Source of the DNA: Spirochaetaceae bacterium
Lineage (GTDB): Bacteria > Spirochaetota > Spirochaetia > Treponematales > Breznakiellaceae
NCBI GenBank assembly: GCA_031273985.1
Contig: JAISQV010000060.1
Location: 1 to 6,069 of the forward strand
Direction of reading: 5' to 3'
DNA: 6,069 nt
Position 1 is the stretch's first letter; every line of letters begins with the position of its first letter. This document shows positions 1 to 4,371 of this stretch, one piece after another. Below the pieces are notes generated by a model. It was not told the DNA's origin and made no database searches. It saw only the letters and a program-made list of their open reading frames with translations. The translations under genes and the position numbers were made by a program.

Positions 1-693
1 GTGGAGGAGTCCTACCTCCAGGAGTCCGTGGAGATGATGATCATCCGGGAGCAGAGCCGCTCCGATGACAGGGACGGTAAGCTGGTGGCCCTTGAGTATA
101 TCCGGGAGGCCATAGAGGCCGGCAATACCGGGGATGAGATCCGGGGCGCCCTGGAGTATATGGGGCTTGAGGGCATCCTCAACCAGACGAGGGAAAACGG
201 CCGGCTGATGAACAACTTCCCCGATGTCCGGGCCCGGGCCGCGGAGTATCTGGGGAATCTGGGCACCCCTGAGGCGAGGGACGCCCTCGTCAAAATGCTG
301 CTCATCGACAATGAGCCCATGGTGCTTACCCAGGTTGTCTCATCCCTCCGAAAGGTGTTCAATGCGGGGGTTACGGAGAATTCCGAGGAGTCCGCCGCCG
401 CCGTGGCCTGGATTCTCCGGCGCTACGATAACATACACCCCGATAACCTCCTGGCCCTCTCGGCGCTGGATTACTTCGATCTCTGCGGCCGTTCCGCCGG
501 GGGGATCAAGGACCCCGCCGTGATTGAGGTGATACGGCGCGTCGCCGTGGGGCGCTATATACGCCCGGTTCAGGACAGGGCAAAGACGCTTCTCAGCAAT
601 CTTATCAAGTATTCCCAGCAGGGCGGCAGCGGCGGTTCCCAAGGCCGGCAGCAGGCGGCGCCTCCCGCATCGGGAACCGGAAGCGCGCCTTGA
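1..693 (+). CDS. HEAT-repeat protein, 3' part (start outside window)
   Basis: The frame is open from base 1 and ends at TGA 691-693, giving 230 residues here. The GTG at base 1 is probably an internal valine: there is no upstream sequence to show a ribosome site, and the protein begins mid-helix without a signal peptide. Two helical-repeat blocks of HEAT type are visible: about residues 73-119 (P-D-V-R-A-R-A-A-E-Y-L-G followed by a second helix and the turn DNEP) and about 146-203. Such repeats form solenoids that bind other proteins; no catalytic motif is seen. The last 25 residues or so are a disordered Gly/Ser/Gln/Ala/Pro tail. Related spirochaete proteins often carry an N-terminal export signal, so an envelope location is possible, but that part is not in the window. 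The partner is unknown. The family call is firm, the role is not. Confidence 0.8.
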   Translation: MEESYLQESVEMMIIREQSRSDDRDGKLVALEYIREAIEAGNTGDEIRGALEYMGLEGILNQTRENGRLMNNFPDVRARAAEYLGNLGTPEARDALVKMLLIDNEPMVLTQVVSSLRKVFNAGVTENSEESAAAVAWILRRYDNIHPDNLLALSALDYFDLCGRSAGGIKDPAVIEVIRRVAVGRYIRPVQDRAKTLLSNLIKYSQQGGSGGSQGRQQAAPPASGTGSAP

Positions 694-718
694 CAAGACC
701 CGCCCTATCTGGTAGTTT
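690..718 (+). promoter_or_regulatory. Probable sigma-70 promoter for the tRNA-Arg gene
   Basis: A perfect TTGACA (690-695) is followed after exactly 17 bases by TAGTTT (713-718), which matches the -10 consensus at three positions including the first, second and last. The expected start of transcription is about 725, about 30 bases before the tRNA. The bases after the -10 are GC-rich (GCGGG), as in the discriminators of stringently controlled stable-RNA promoters. The TGA inside TTGACA is also the stop codon of the HEAT-repeat gene. Confidence 0.5.
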
Positions 719-727
719 GCGGGTACC

Positions 728-749
728 GCCCCGCCGGAGCGGGCGGGGC
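728..749 (+). terminator. GC-rich hairpin between HEAT gene and tRNA
   Basis: An 8-bp perfect inverted repeat, GCCCCGCC (728-735) and GGCGGGGC (742-749), encloses a 6-base loop. No T tract follows (CATTATGAG), so it is not a textbook intrinsic terminator. It could end the upstream transcript or be a structured leader of the tRNA precursor, since the predicted tRNA start lies just before it. Confidence 0.4.
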
Positions 750-754
750 ATTAT

Positions 755-828
<74 letters not shown>

Positions 829-837
829 TACGTAATT

Positions 838-890
838 CCTTGCTATAACAAGGAGTCACCCGGCGAAGCCGGGGGTTTACCTATTTTTTA
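838..890 (+). terminator. Terminator-like hairpins after the tRNA
   Basis: Two stems follow the tRNA. The first is CCTTG/CAAGG (838-842, 849-853) with a 6-base loop. The second is CCCGGC-GAA-GCCGGG (859-873), a stable 6-bp stem with a 3-base loop. A run of six T (884-889) begins 10 bases after the second stem, farther than in an ideal intrinsic terminator, so termination efficiency is uncertain. Confidence 0.5.
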
Positions 891-975
891 TTTAAATCCA
901 AGGCAGCTTTCCCAAAACTGAAATTGCGGGAAGGCCTCATTATGATGATGCTATCTTTCCCGGCGGGCGCAAGGG

Positions 976-1713
976 TTACCAGCGCAGTATACGCTGGCGG
1001 TAGGCCCGGCCCATGCGTTCCAGGGCGGCGGCGCTGCCCTCCCCCGCTTCCCGCTGCTGTTTCAGGTCTATGGTAAACTGATTCATCGAAAAATGCCGGT
1101 AGAGAAAAACCCCCTCCCGCAGCGCTTCCCCGGCGTAGAGTTCCGCCAGCGCCGCCGTGTAGGCCTCGAAGATTCCCCGGCGGCGCATCTCCGAGTAGCC
1201 GGTGATCCAGACCGGCGCGGCGAGGCTGCGGTGAAACTCCAGGAGCAGTTCCGCCATGACCCGCTGGGAGGCGTCAAGGGCCGAGGCCAGAGCCGGGCCG
1301 CCCAGCCGGCAGAGTTCCCGGAGTTCCTGGGTGCGGGGGCTGTGAATGGGGGTCTTGTTCAGGATGATCACCGTATGGTCAAAGTCTATGCCCAACTCCG
1401 GATGCTCCTGGAAGAAGCGCCGCGCTATCTTGCCGGAGGGGCCCGCCAGGTAGCGCCGGTTTTCCGCCGCCTGCTCCCGGCGGCCCGGATTATCCGCCAC
1501 AAGAATCAGATTGATCCGGTCCTTTGGGCCAACCTCGTCGAGGCGGGAATTGTAGAGCACCGGCGTCTCCACGGTGTAGGCCGGGCCGCTCCGGCTGTCC
1601 GCCAGGCTTTGCTGCAGGGCGCGGAGGCCGGGCAGCTCCCGGTCCAGGCTTTCCGTGAATTCCCGGAAGCGCTCCCGGGCCCGGCAGAAGGCCTGCCAAC
1701 GCTTTCCGTCCAC
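976..1713 (-). CDS. Uracil-DNA glycosylase superfamily-like protein
   Basis: The gene encodes 245 residues, from GTG at 1713-1711 to TAA at 978-976. It begins 6 bases after the stop of the Uma2-like gene, so the two are almost certainly co-transcribed; the ribosome site (GGGCAG) is weak. The order of motifs recalls the UDG/MUG superfamily. A strand ends in ADNPG (residues 73-77), like the NPG/APG motif that holds the catalytic pocket. LAGPSGK (89-95) resembles the FVGxAG segment. ILNKTP (117-122) matches the strand with NVVKxxP in families 4 and 5. RHFSMNQ (206-212) sits where these enzymes carry HPS or NPS in the DNA-intercalating loop. No cysteine cluster for the iron-sulfur centre of families 4 and 5 is evident. 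If active, it would remove uracil or a similar base from DNA in the cytoplasm. Substrate and activity cannot be read from sequence. It could also be a catalytically altered relative. Confidence 0.6.
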   Translation of the reverse strand: MDGKRWQAFCRARERFREFTESLDRELPGLRALQQSLADSRSGPAYTVETPVLYNSRLDEVGPKDRINLILVADNPGRREQAAENRRYLAGPSGKIARRFFQEHPELGIDFDHTVIILNKTPIHSPRTQELRELCRLGGPALASALDASQRVMAELLLEFHRSLAAPVWITGYSEMRRRGIFEAYTAALAELYAGEALREGVFLYRHFSMNQFTIDLKQQREAGEGSAAALERMGRAYRQRILRW

Positions 1714-1719
1714 CCTGCC

Positions 1720-2343
1720 CTACCCGGCGAAGATCTGCCGCAGATCGATGGCGCAGGGGGGCAGCACGGTAACCGGCACCACGGGGCCCTCAGGCACGGA
1801 GGAGGCGGCCCCCGCAGGAAGGCTGGATTCCGCCTCGTAGGAAACCGCTTCATAGCGCCCGTCCTTCAGGGTGTACACGATGACGGTCTTTGTTTCCGGG
1901 TCTACGATCCAGTATTCTCGGACCCCCGCCCGCAGGTACAGGTTAAACTTCAGCAGCAGATCGTGCCGGGGGTTGGAGGGGGAGAGTACCTCGATGATCA
2001 GGTCCGGCGCCCCGTTGCAGCCCCGCTCGTCCAGTTTGGACTCATCGCAGACCACCGCGATGTCCGGCTCCACCAGGGTGCCGTCACTGTTGTCCGGTTC
2101 GGGAAAGAGCCTGACCCCAAAGGGCGCGGGATACACCTTGCAGGGTTTGCCCTTTAGAAAGGTCTTGAGCTCGTAGTAGAGGTTCCCCAGCACCTCCTGG
2201 TGGGCCCTCATGGGCGGCGCCATCATGTAAATCTCCCCGCCGATGATCTCCGCCCGCAGTTCCTCGCCCCAGGCAAGGGCGTCGGCGTAGGTATGGCGGC
2301 GGCGCTCCGGGGATTCTTCGCAGCCTTCGTATACCGATGACAT
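1720..2343 (-). CDS. Uma2 family (DUF820) PD-(D/E)XK nuclease-like protein
   Basis: The gene encodes 207 residues, from ATG 2343-2341 to TAG 1722-1720. The start is fixed by a strong AGGAGG (2348-2353) placed 4 bases upstream. The protein shows the full Uma2 signature: IIGGEIYMMAPP (33-44), EPDIAVV (92-98), the core strand PDLIIEVLSPSN (113-124), a lysine-containing helix (K132), and the strand GVREYWIVDPE (140-150). D94, E118 and K132 are candidates for the metal-binding and catalytic residues of this restriction-endonuclease-like fold. Family members are abundant in cyanobacteria and several other phyla, often in many copies, and their biological role is mostly unknown. Length is typical, so the gene appears intact. 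It heads a two-gene minus-strand unit with the UDG-like gene, which suggests a shared DNA-related role (inference). Confidence 0.88.
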   Translation of the reverse strand: MSSVYEGCEESPERRRHTYADALAWGEELRAEIIGGEIYMMAPPMRAHQEVLGNLYYELKTFLKGKPCKVYPAPFGVRLFPEPDNSDGTLVEPDIAVVCDESKLDERGCNGAPDLIIEVLSPSNPRHDLLLKFNLYLRAGVREYWIVDPETKTVIVYTLKDGRYEAVSYEAESSLPAGAASSVPEGPVVPVTVLPPCAIDLRQIFAG

Positions 2344-2347
2344 AGGC

Positions 2348-2353
2348 CCTCCT
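2348..2353 (-). promoter_or_regulatory. Ribosome binding site of the Uma2-like gene
   Basis: The minus strand reads AGGAGG here, 4 bases before the ATG at 2343. It is a full anti-16S match and decides the start. The spacing is a little short. Confidence 0.75.
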
Positions 2354-2359
2354 GTTACC

Positions 2360-2386
2360 AGTATACAGCGCCTTTCGCAAAACCAA
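2360..2386 (-). promoter_or_regulatory. Possible weak promoter of the Uma2/UDG-like unit
   Basis: The minus strand reads TATACT at 2365-2360, a 5/6 match to the -10 consensus. A TTGGTT lies 15 bases upstream; both this box and its spacing are poor. The predicted start would leave a leader of only about 10 bases, just enough to include the ribosome site. Treat as tentative. Confidence 0.25.
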
Positions 2387-2418
2387 CAGGGCCGGCGCCA
2401 GGGATTCTAAGTTTAACA

Positions 2419-2456
2419 TGACAGGACGCCTTAAAAAATTACCGGGGGTCCTGTCA
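2419..2456. repeat. 9-bp perfect inverted repeat TGACAGGAC / GTCCTGTCA
   Basis: TGACAGGAC (2419-2427) pairs with GTCCTGTCA (2448-2456) across a 20-base AT-rich and G-rich loop. In RNA it would form a stable stem on either strand. No T run follows directly. It could be an operator-like dyad or part of the surrounding repeat element. Confidence 0.5.
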
Positions 2457-2459
2457 GCA

Positions 2460-2505
2460 GGGAAAAATATGGGGCCCCCCAGAGGCGCCCCCCATATTTC
2501 TTCCC
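2460..2505. repeat. Long hairpin with 15 paired bases
   Basis: GGGAA plus AAATATGGGG (2460-2474) pairs with CCCCATATTT (2490-2499) and, after a single bulged C2500, with TTCCC (2501-2505). That makes 15 base pairs around a 15-base C-rich loop. AGCAGGG/CCCTGCT just outside (2456-2462, 2515-2521) offers an alternative outer pairing. This is the strongest fold in the window. It lies about 115 bases upstream of the Uma2-like start, too far to be an ordinary leader structure. Confidence 0.6.
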
Positions 2506-2589
2506 GCCGACACCCCCTGCTACTTTATTGAGGCGTATATCCCGGCAAAAACTTAGAATTTCTGACTGGAAGAGGTGGCAGGTTAAGGT

Positions 2590-2627
2590 AAAAACCACTC
2601 AATTTATGAATAATTTGAGTGGTTTTT
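2590..2627. terminator. 13-bp perfect hairpin with A and T ends (bidirectional terminator type)
   Basis: AAAAACCACTCAA (2590-2602) and TTGAGTGGTTTTT (2615-2627) are exact reverse complements around a 12-base AT loop. The stem ends in five A on one side and five T on the other, so it would be an intrinsic terminator in both directions. No recognised gene ends here: the neighbours diverge from this interval. It may insulate the two divergent units, terminate an unannotated small RNA, or belong to the repeat block. Confidence 0.6.
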
Positions 2628-2669
2628 GGATAGAAATGCCTAAGTTTTCAAACTTTGAATTGCTGGAAG

Positions 2670-2711
2670 GGAGGAGGGGCAGGCCCAGACTGCGCCGGAG
2701 ACCCCTCTTCC
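2670..2711. repeat. 10-bp stem-loop, purine/pyrimidine arms
   Basis: GGAGGAGGGG (2670-2679) pairs with CCCCTCTTCC (2702-2711), with one G-U pair, around a 22-base GC-rich loop. A shorter alternative CCGGA/TCCGG exists at 2695-2713. It sits just before the 219-bp inverted-repeat element. No function is evident. Confidence 0.4.
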
Positions 2712-2719
2712 GGGTTGCT

Positions 2720-2938
2720 CAGGATAAACGCATAGAATTTTTTCTGAATGGAATTTAGACAAAATCAGGGAGAAATTAAGATTTTTAACCACGGACGGCA
2801 CTTTTCCGCTACGGGTTAAGGAAAAGTAGACATCACGGACAAAAGCGGGAATTTTGAACAAAGAGTCTGTGTTGTCCGTGTGGTCTGTGGTTAATTTCTT
2901 TGTTTTTTTCAGATTTTCATTTCTATGCGTTTATCCTG
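2720..2938. mobile_element. 219-bp MITE-like element with 18-bp terminal inverted repeats
   Basis: CAGGATAAACGCATAGAA (2720-2737) and its exact reverse complement (2921-2938) bound 219 bases of AT-rich DNA. Inside, the two halves stay partly palindromic: TTAACCACGGAC (2785-2796) faces GTCTGTGGTTAA (2883-2894), an 11 of 12 match, and ACTTTTCC/GGAAAAGT (2800-2807, 2820-2827) makes a perfect hairpin. No open frame of note and no transposase are present, so if mobile it would depend on an enzyme from elsewhere. I see no clear target-site duplication at the edges. It may instead be a dispersed palindromic repeat family. The right terminal repeat contains an ATG (2925) in frame with the next gene, which I do not accept as its start. 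Confidence 0.5.
2865..2891 (+). repeat. Three degenerate 9-bp tandem repeats (GTCYGTGKK)
   Basis: GTCTGTGTT, GTCCGTGTG and GTCTGTGGT follow each other without gaps; on the other strand they read as ACCACAGAC-type units. A single related unit, ACCACGGAC, lies in opposite orientation at 2788-2796. They form the inner part of the right arm of the inverted-repeat element. Confidence 0.55.
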
Positions 2939-2979
2939 CCGTTGTGTTGCCGGAACTTTCCAAAAAGCCAAAAACGGGG

Positions 2980-2997
2980 TATATTTATGGCAGGGGG
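2980..2997 (+). promoter_or_regulatory. Start signals of the 3003 gene: -10-like TATATT and AGGGGG ribosome site
   Basis: AGGGGG (2992-2997) is 5 bases before ATG 3003 and supports that start over the ATG at 2925, which has no ribosome site and lies in a repeat. TATATT (2980-2985) could be a -10 box, though no good -35 is seen at the right distance. The promoter part is weak; the ribosome-site part is better. Confidence 0.4.
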
Positions 2998-3002
2998 TAA
3001 CC

Positions 3003-3557
3003 ATGGAGACCACACAAGCGATAGGCGAAGGGCTGACCTTTGAGAAGGTCTGGGCGGCGATACAGGCTACCGATGAGCTGATCAAAGAAAACGCACGGCA
3101 AATGAAGGAAACCGATAAGCGGGTCGGGGCGCTTACCAACCGTTTCGGAGAAATGGTTGAGTACATGATTGTGCCAAACCTGGTGGCTAAATTCCATGAA
3201 TTGGGTTTTGAATTTGAAAAAACCCACCGGGATACTGAAATCAGGGATCGCGAACATAATATATTCACCGAAGTTGATGTTTTTCTGGAAAACGGCGACA
3301 AGGTGATGATTGTTGAAACAAAGACCAAGCCCAATATTGACGATATAAACGATCATATTGAGCGTATGGAAAAACTGCGCAAATATGCCGATTTTCACGA
3401 TGATAAACGGAAATACCTGGGCGCCATGGCGGGTGTGGTTTTCGGCGACAGTGAAAAAACCTATGCCTTAAAAAAAGGCTTCTATGTGATTGAGCCCTCC
3501 GGTGATACCTTTACTATCATTGAACCAAAGGGTGATTATTACCCCCATGAGTGGTAG
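3003..3557 (+). CDS. Coiled-coil PD-(D/E)XK nuclease-like protein (DUF3782 type)
   Basis: I take the ATG at 3003, giving 184 residues to TAG 3555-3557. Residues about 11-48 are a charged amphipathic helix, likely a coiled coil (ATDELIKENARQMKETDKRV). A mixed alpha/beta domain follows, carrying the pattern of the PD-(D/E)XK fold: E90-V-D92 on one strand, a hairpin turn (ENGD), then VETK (104-107) giving D92...E105-x-K107, with E50 as a possible helix acidic residue. The C-terminal part (135-175) has strands such as AGVVFGD and GFYVIEPSG. Small coiled-coil proteins of this architecture are common and multi-copy in some bacteria, annotated only by DUF names; a nuclease activity is predicted by fold, not shown. 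GC content is clearly lower (about 40 percent in the middle) than in the minus-strand genes, and it sits between repeats, which fits recent transfer. Confidence 0.75.
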   Translation: METTQAIGEGLTFEKVWAAIQATDELIKENARQMKETDKRVGALTNRFGEMVEYMIVPNLVAKFHELGFEFEKTHRDTEIRDREHNIFTEVDVFLENGDKVMIVETKTKPNIDDINDHIERMEKLRKYADFHDDKRKYLGAMAGVVFGDSEKTYALKKGFYVIEPSGDTFTIIEPKGDYYPHEW

Positions 3558-3858
3558 GATAGTGAGCAGTGGGGGAAAAGGTGACTGTCACCCCCGGCGC
3601 TCCGAAGAACCCGCCAAGAGCCCGCTCACGCGGGGGAGGCTATCGCTCCGGCCCCAGCGCTTCGCGCTGTGGCTGCCCTTAGGTCACCCCTTCTGTCCCT
3701 TGCGCGGAAGGCATGGCGTTTAGCGCTTGACTTTTTAACCGCCTTCCGTTATCATTTTCCAACAGAAGGGGGATAGCGTGTTGCGTCAGGCAATTACCGC
3801 ACAAAACAGGCTCTCGTCTCACCGGGCTTGCGAAGCCTTCTCCGTGCAAAACACACTA
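3558..3858. other. GC-rich hairpin-rich intergenic stretch, no credible gene
   Basis: No frame here has a ribosome site and protein-like composition. It holds several palindromes: GGTGAC-T-GTCACC (3580-3592), CCCGC-TCAC-GCGGG (about 3621-3634), a stem of 9 of 10 pairs around TTC at 3661-3663 (AGCGC-TTC-GCGCT core), CGGAAGGC/GCCTTCCG (3705-3712, 3741-3748), and GGCTT-GCG-AAGCC (3825-3837). The first may help end transcription of the gene before it, but no T tract follows. The stretch may be a dispersed repeat or a gene remnant; I cannot identify it. Confidence 0.45.
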
Positions 3859-3873
3859 CCCCCCCCCCCCCCC
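3859..3873 (+). repeat. C15 homopolymer tract
   Basis: Fifteen consecutive C, ending 72 bases before the ATG of the membrane-protein gene. Runs this long are prone to slipped-strand length change during replication, and also to sequencing error. A TTTAAT (3882-3887) 8 bases downstream could be a -10 box; if so, the tract would lie in or next to the spacer upstream of it. Confidence 0.9.
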
Positions 3874-3934
3874 GTGCCAGGTTTAATCGGAAACTTTTAG
3901 TTTTTAGCCAATACGGTTCAGGCGCTCTCTGTGC

Positions 3935-3939
3935 GGAGG
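3935..3939 (+). promoter_or_regulatory. Ribosome binding site deciding ATG 3946
   Basis: GGAGG lies 6 bases before ATG 3946. The alternative GTG at 3931 precedes this site and so would not use it, which favours the ATG. Confidence 0.7.
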
Positions 3940-3945
3940 CGTGCC

Positions 3946-4371
3946 ATGGATCGTAGGGGCCTTTCCAACAATCTGGCAAGTATTATCGTCACCATTTTTA
4001 TCCCGGTGGCGCTTTCCGCCCTGATCAGCCTGGCGGTTGACAATAAGCCCCTGATCTGGGGGATCAATCTTGGGCTTGCGGCGGCTTTAGGCGTAATCAA
4101 GCTCACGGGAATACTGCCCCGGCTTGTCTTTACCCATAACAAACGCTATGTCGCCCGGCACATAGGGAAGGCGCTCAGGCGGCTAAAAAAGCTGGCCCGC
4201 AGTTATCATTCACCGGATTACACCTATGCCCTGACCCGGTTAAAAAACCTTGTTTCCGCTGAAGAATTCTTTACCGTCCTAAAGTCTCTGGAAAAAGACG
4301 AACCGCGGGAAGATAAAAAATATTATTTCCGGCAAAAAATCATTGAGGAGGAACTTCATGCAAAATCTTAG
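3946..4371 (+). CDS. Small membrane protein with two transmembrane helices
   Basis: ATG 3946 to TAG 4369-4371 encodes 141 residues; the start is chosen from GGAGG 6 bases upstream. Two hydrophobic segments, about residues 9-31 and 36-58, are joined by a very short turn (DNKP) and so form a helical hairpin in the inner membrane. The remaining 80 or so residues are hydrophilic and strongly charged, with a basic amphipathic helix (HIGKALRRLKKLAR, 72-85) and a Lys/Glu-rich end. By the positive-inside rule this tail probably lies in the cytoplasm. I do not recognise the family and see no catalytic motif. The gene overlaps the next one by 14 bases, and its 3' end contains that gene's ribosome site, so the two products are likely made in step and may work together. 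Confidence 0.75.
   Translation: MDRRGLSNNLASIIVTIFIPVALSALISLAVDNKPLIWGINLGLAAALGVIKLTGILPRLVFTHNKRYVARHIGKALRRLKKLARSYHSPDYTYALTRLKNLVSAEEFFTVLKSLEKDEPREDKKYYFRQKIIEEELHAKS
4345..4351 (+). promoter_or_regulatory. Ribosome binding site of the lipoprotein gene, inside the upstream gene
   Basis: GAGGAGG lies 6 bases before ATG 4358 and within the last codons of the membrane-protein gene. It selects ATG 4358 over an in-frame TTG at 4343 and indicates translational coupling. Confidence 0.8.

Larger units (their letters stand above)
2404..2559. repeat. 11-bp inverted repeat bounding a hairpin block
   Basis: ATTCTAAGTTT (2404-2414) and its exact reverse complement AAACTTAGAAT (2549-2559) flank about 134 bases. 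The enclosed DNA contains two further strong palindromes, listed separately, and no credible gene. A third partial copy of the same motif, CTAAGTTTT, lies at 2640-2648, and AAGTTT/AAACTT is repeated as a small palindrome at 2642-2655. The arrangement suggests remnants of a small non-coding mobile or palindromic repeat. No transposase is present. Confidence 0.55.

Noticed and set aside
1093..2157. 354-codon plus-strand open frame
   Set aside because: It is antisense to both minus-strand genes, which have clear family motifs; the frame is open because of high GC, and it has no ribosome site or recognisable domain.
2528..2758. 76-codon plus-strand open frame
   Set aside because: It runs through the 13-bp hairpin and into the inverted-repeat element, has no ribosome site, and its composition is that of repeats.
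2865..2891. CRISPR array
   Set aside because: The 9-bp units are contiguous without spacers and too short to be CRISPR repeats; no cas genes are present.
2925..3002. 26-residue N-terminal extension of the nuclease-like gene
   Set aside because: The ATG lies in the terminal inverted repeat and has no ribosome site; ATG 3003 has AGGGGG at good spacing and begins the protein-like part.
3490..3723. 77-codon plus-strand open frame
   Set aside because: It starts inside the nuclease-like gene in another frame and reads through the hairpins; its Arg/Pro/Leu-rich product looks like translated GC-rich non-coding DNA.
3721..3765. Integron attC site
   Set aside because: Treponema integrons exist, so I looked for paired core sites (RYYYAAC and GTTRRRY) around TTTTTAAC and GTTATC; the required matched pair with proper simple sites is not there.
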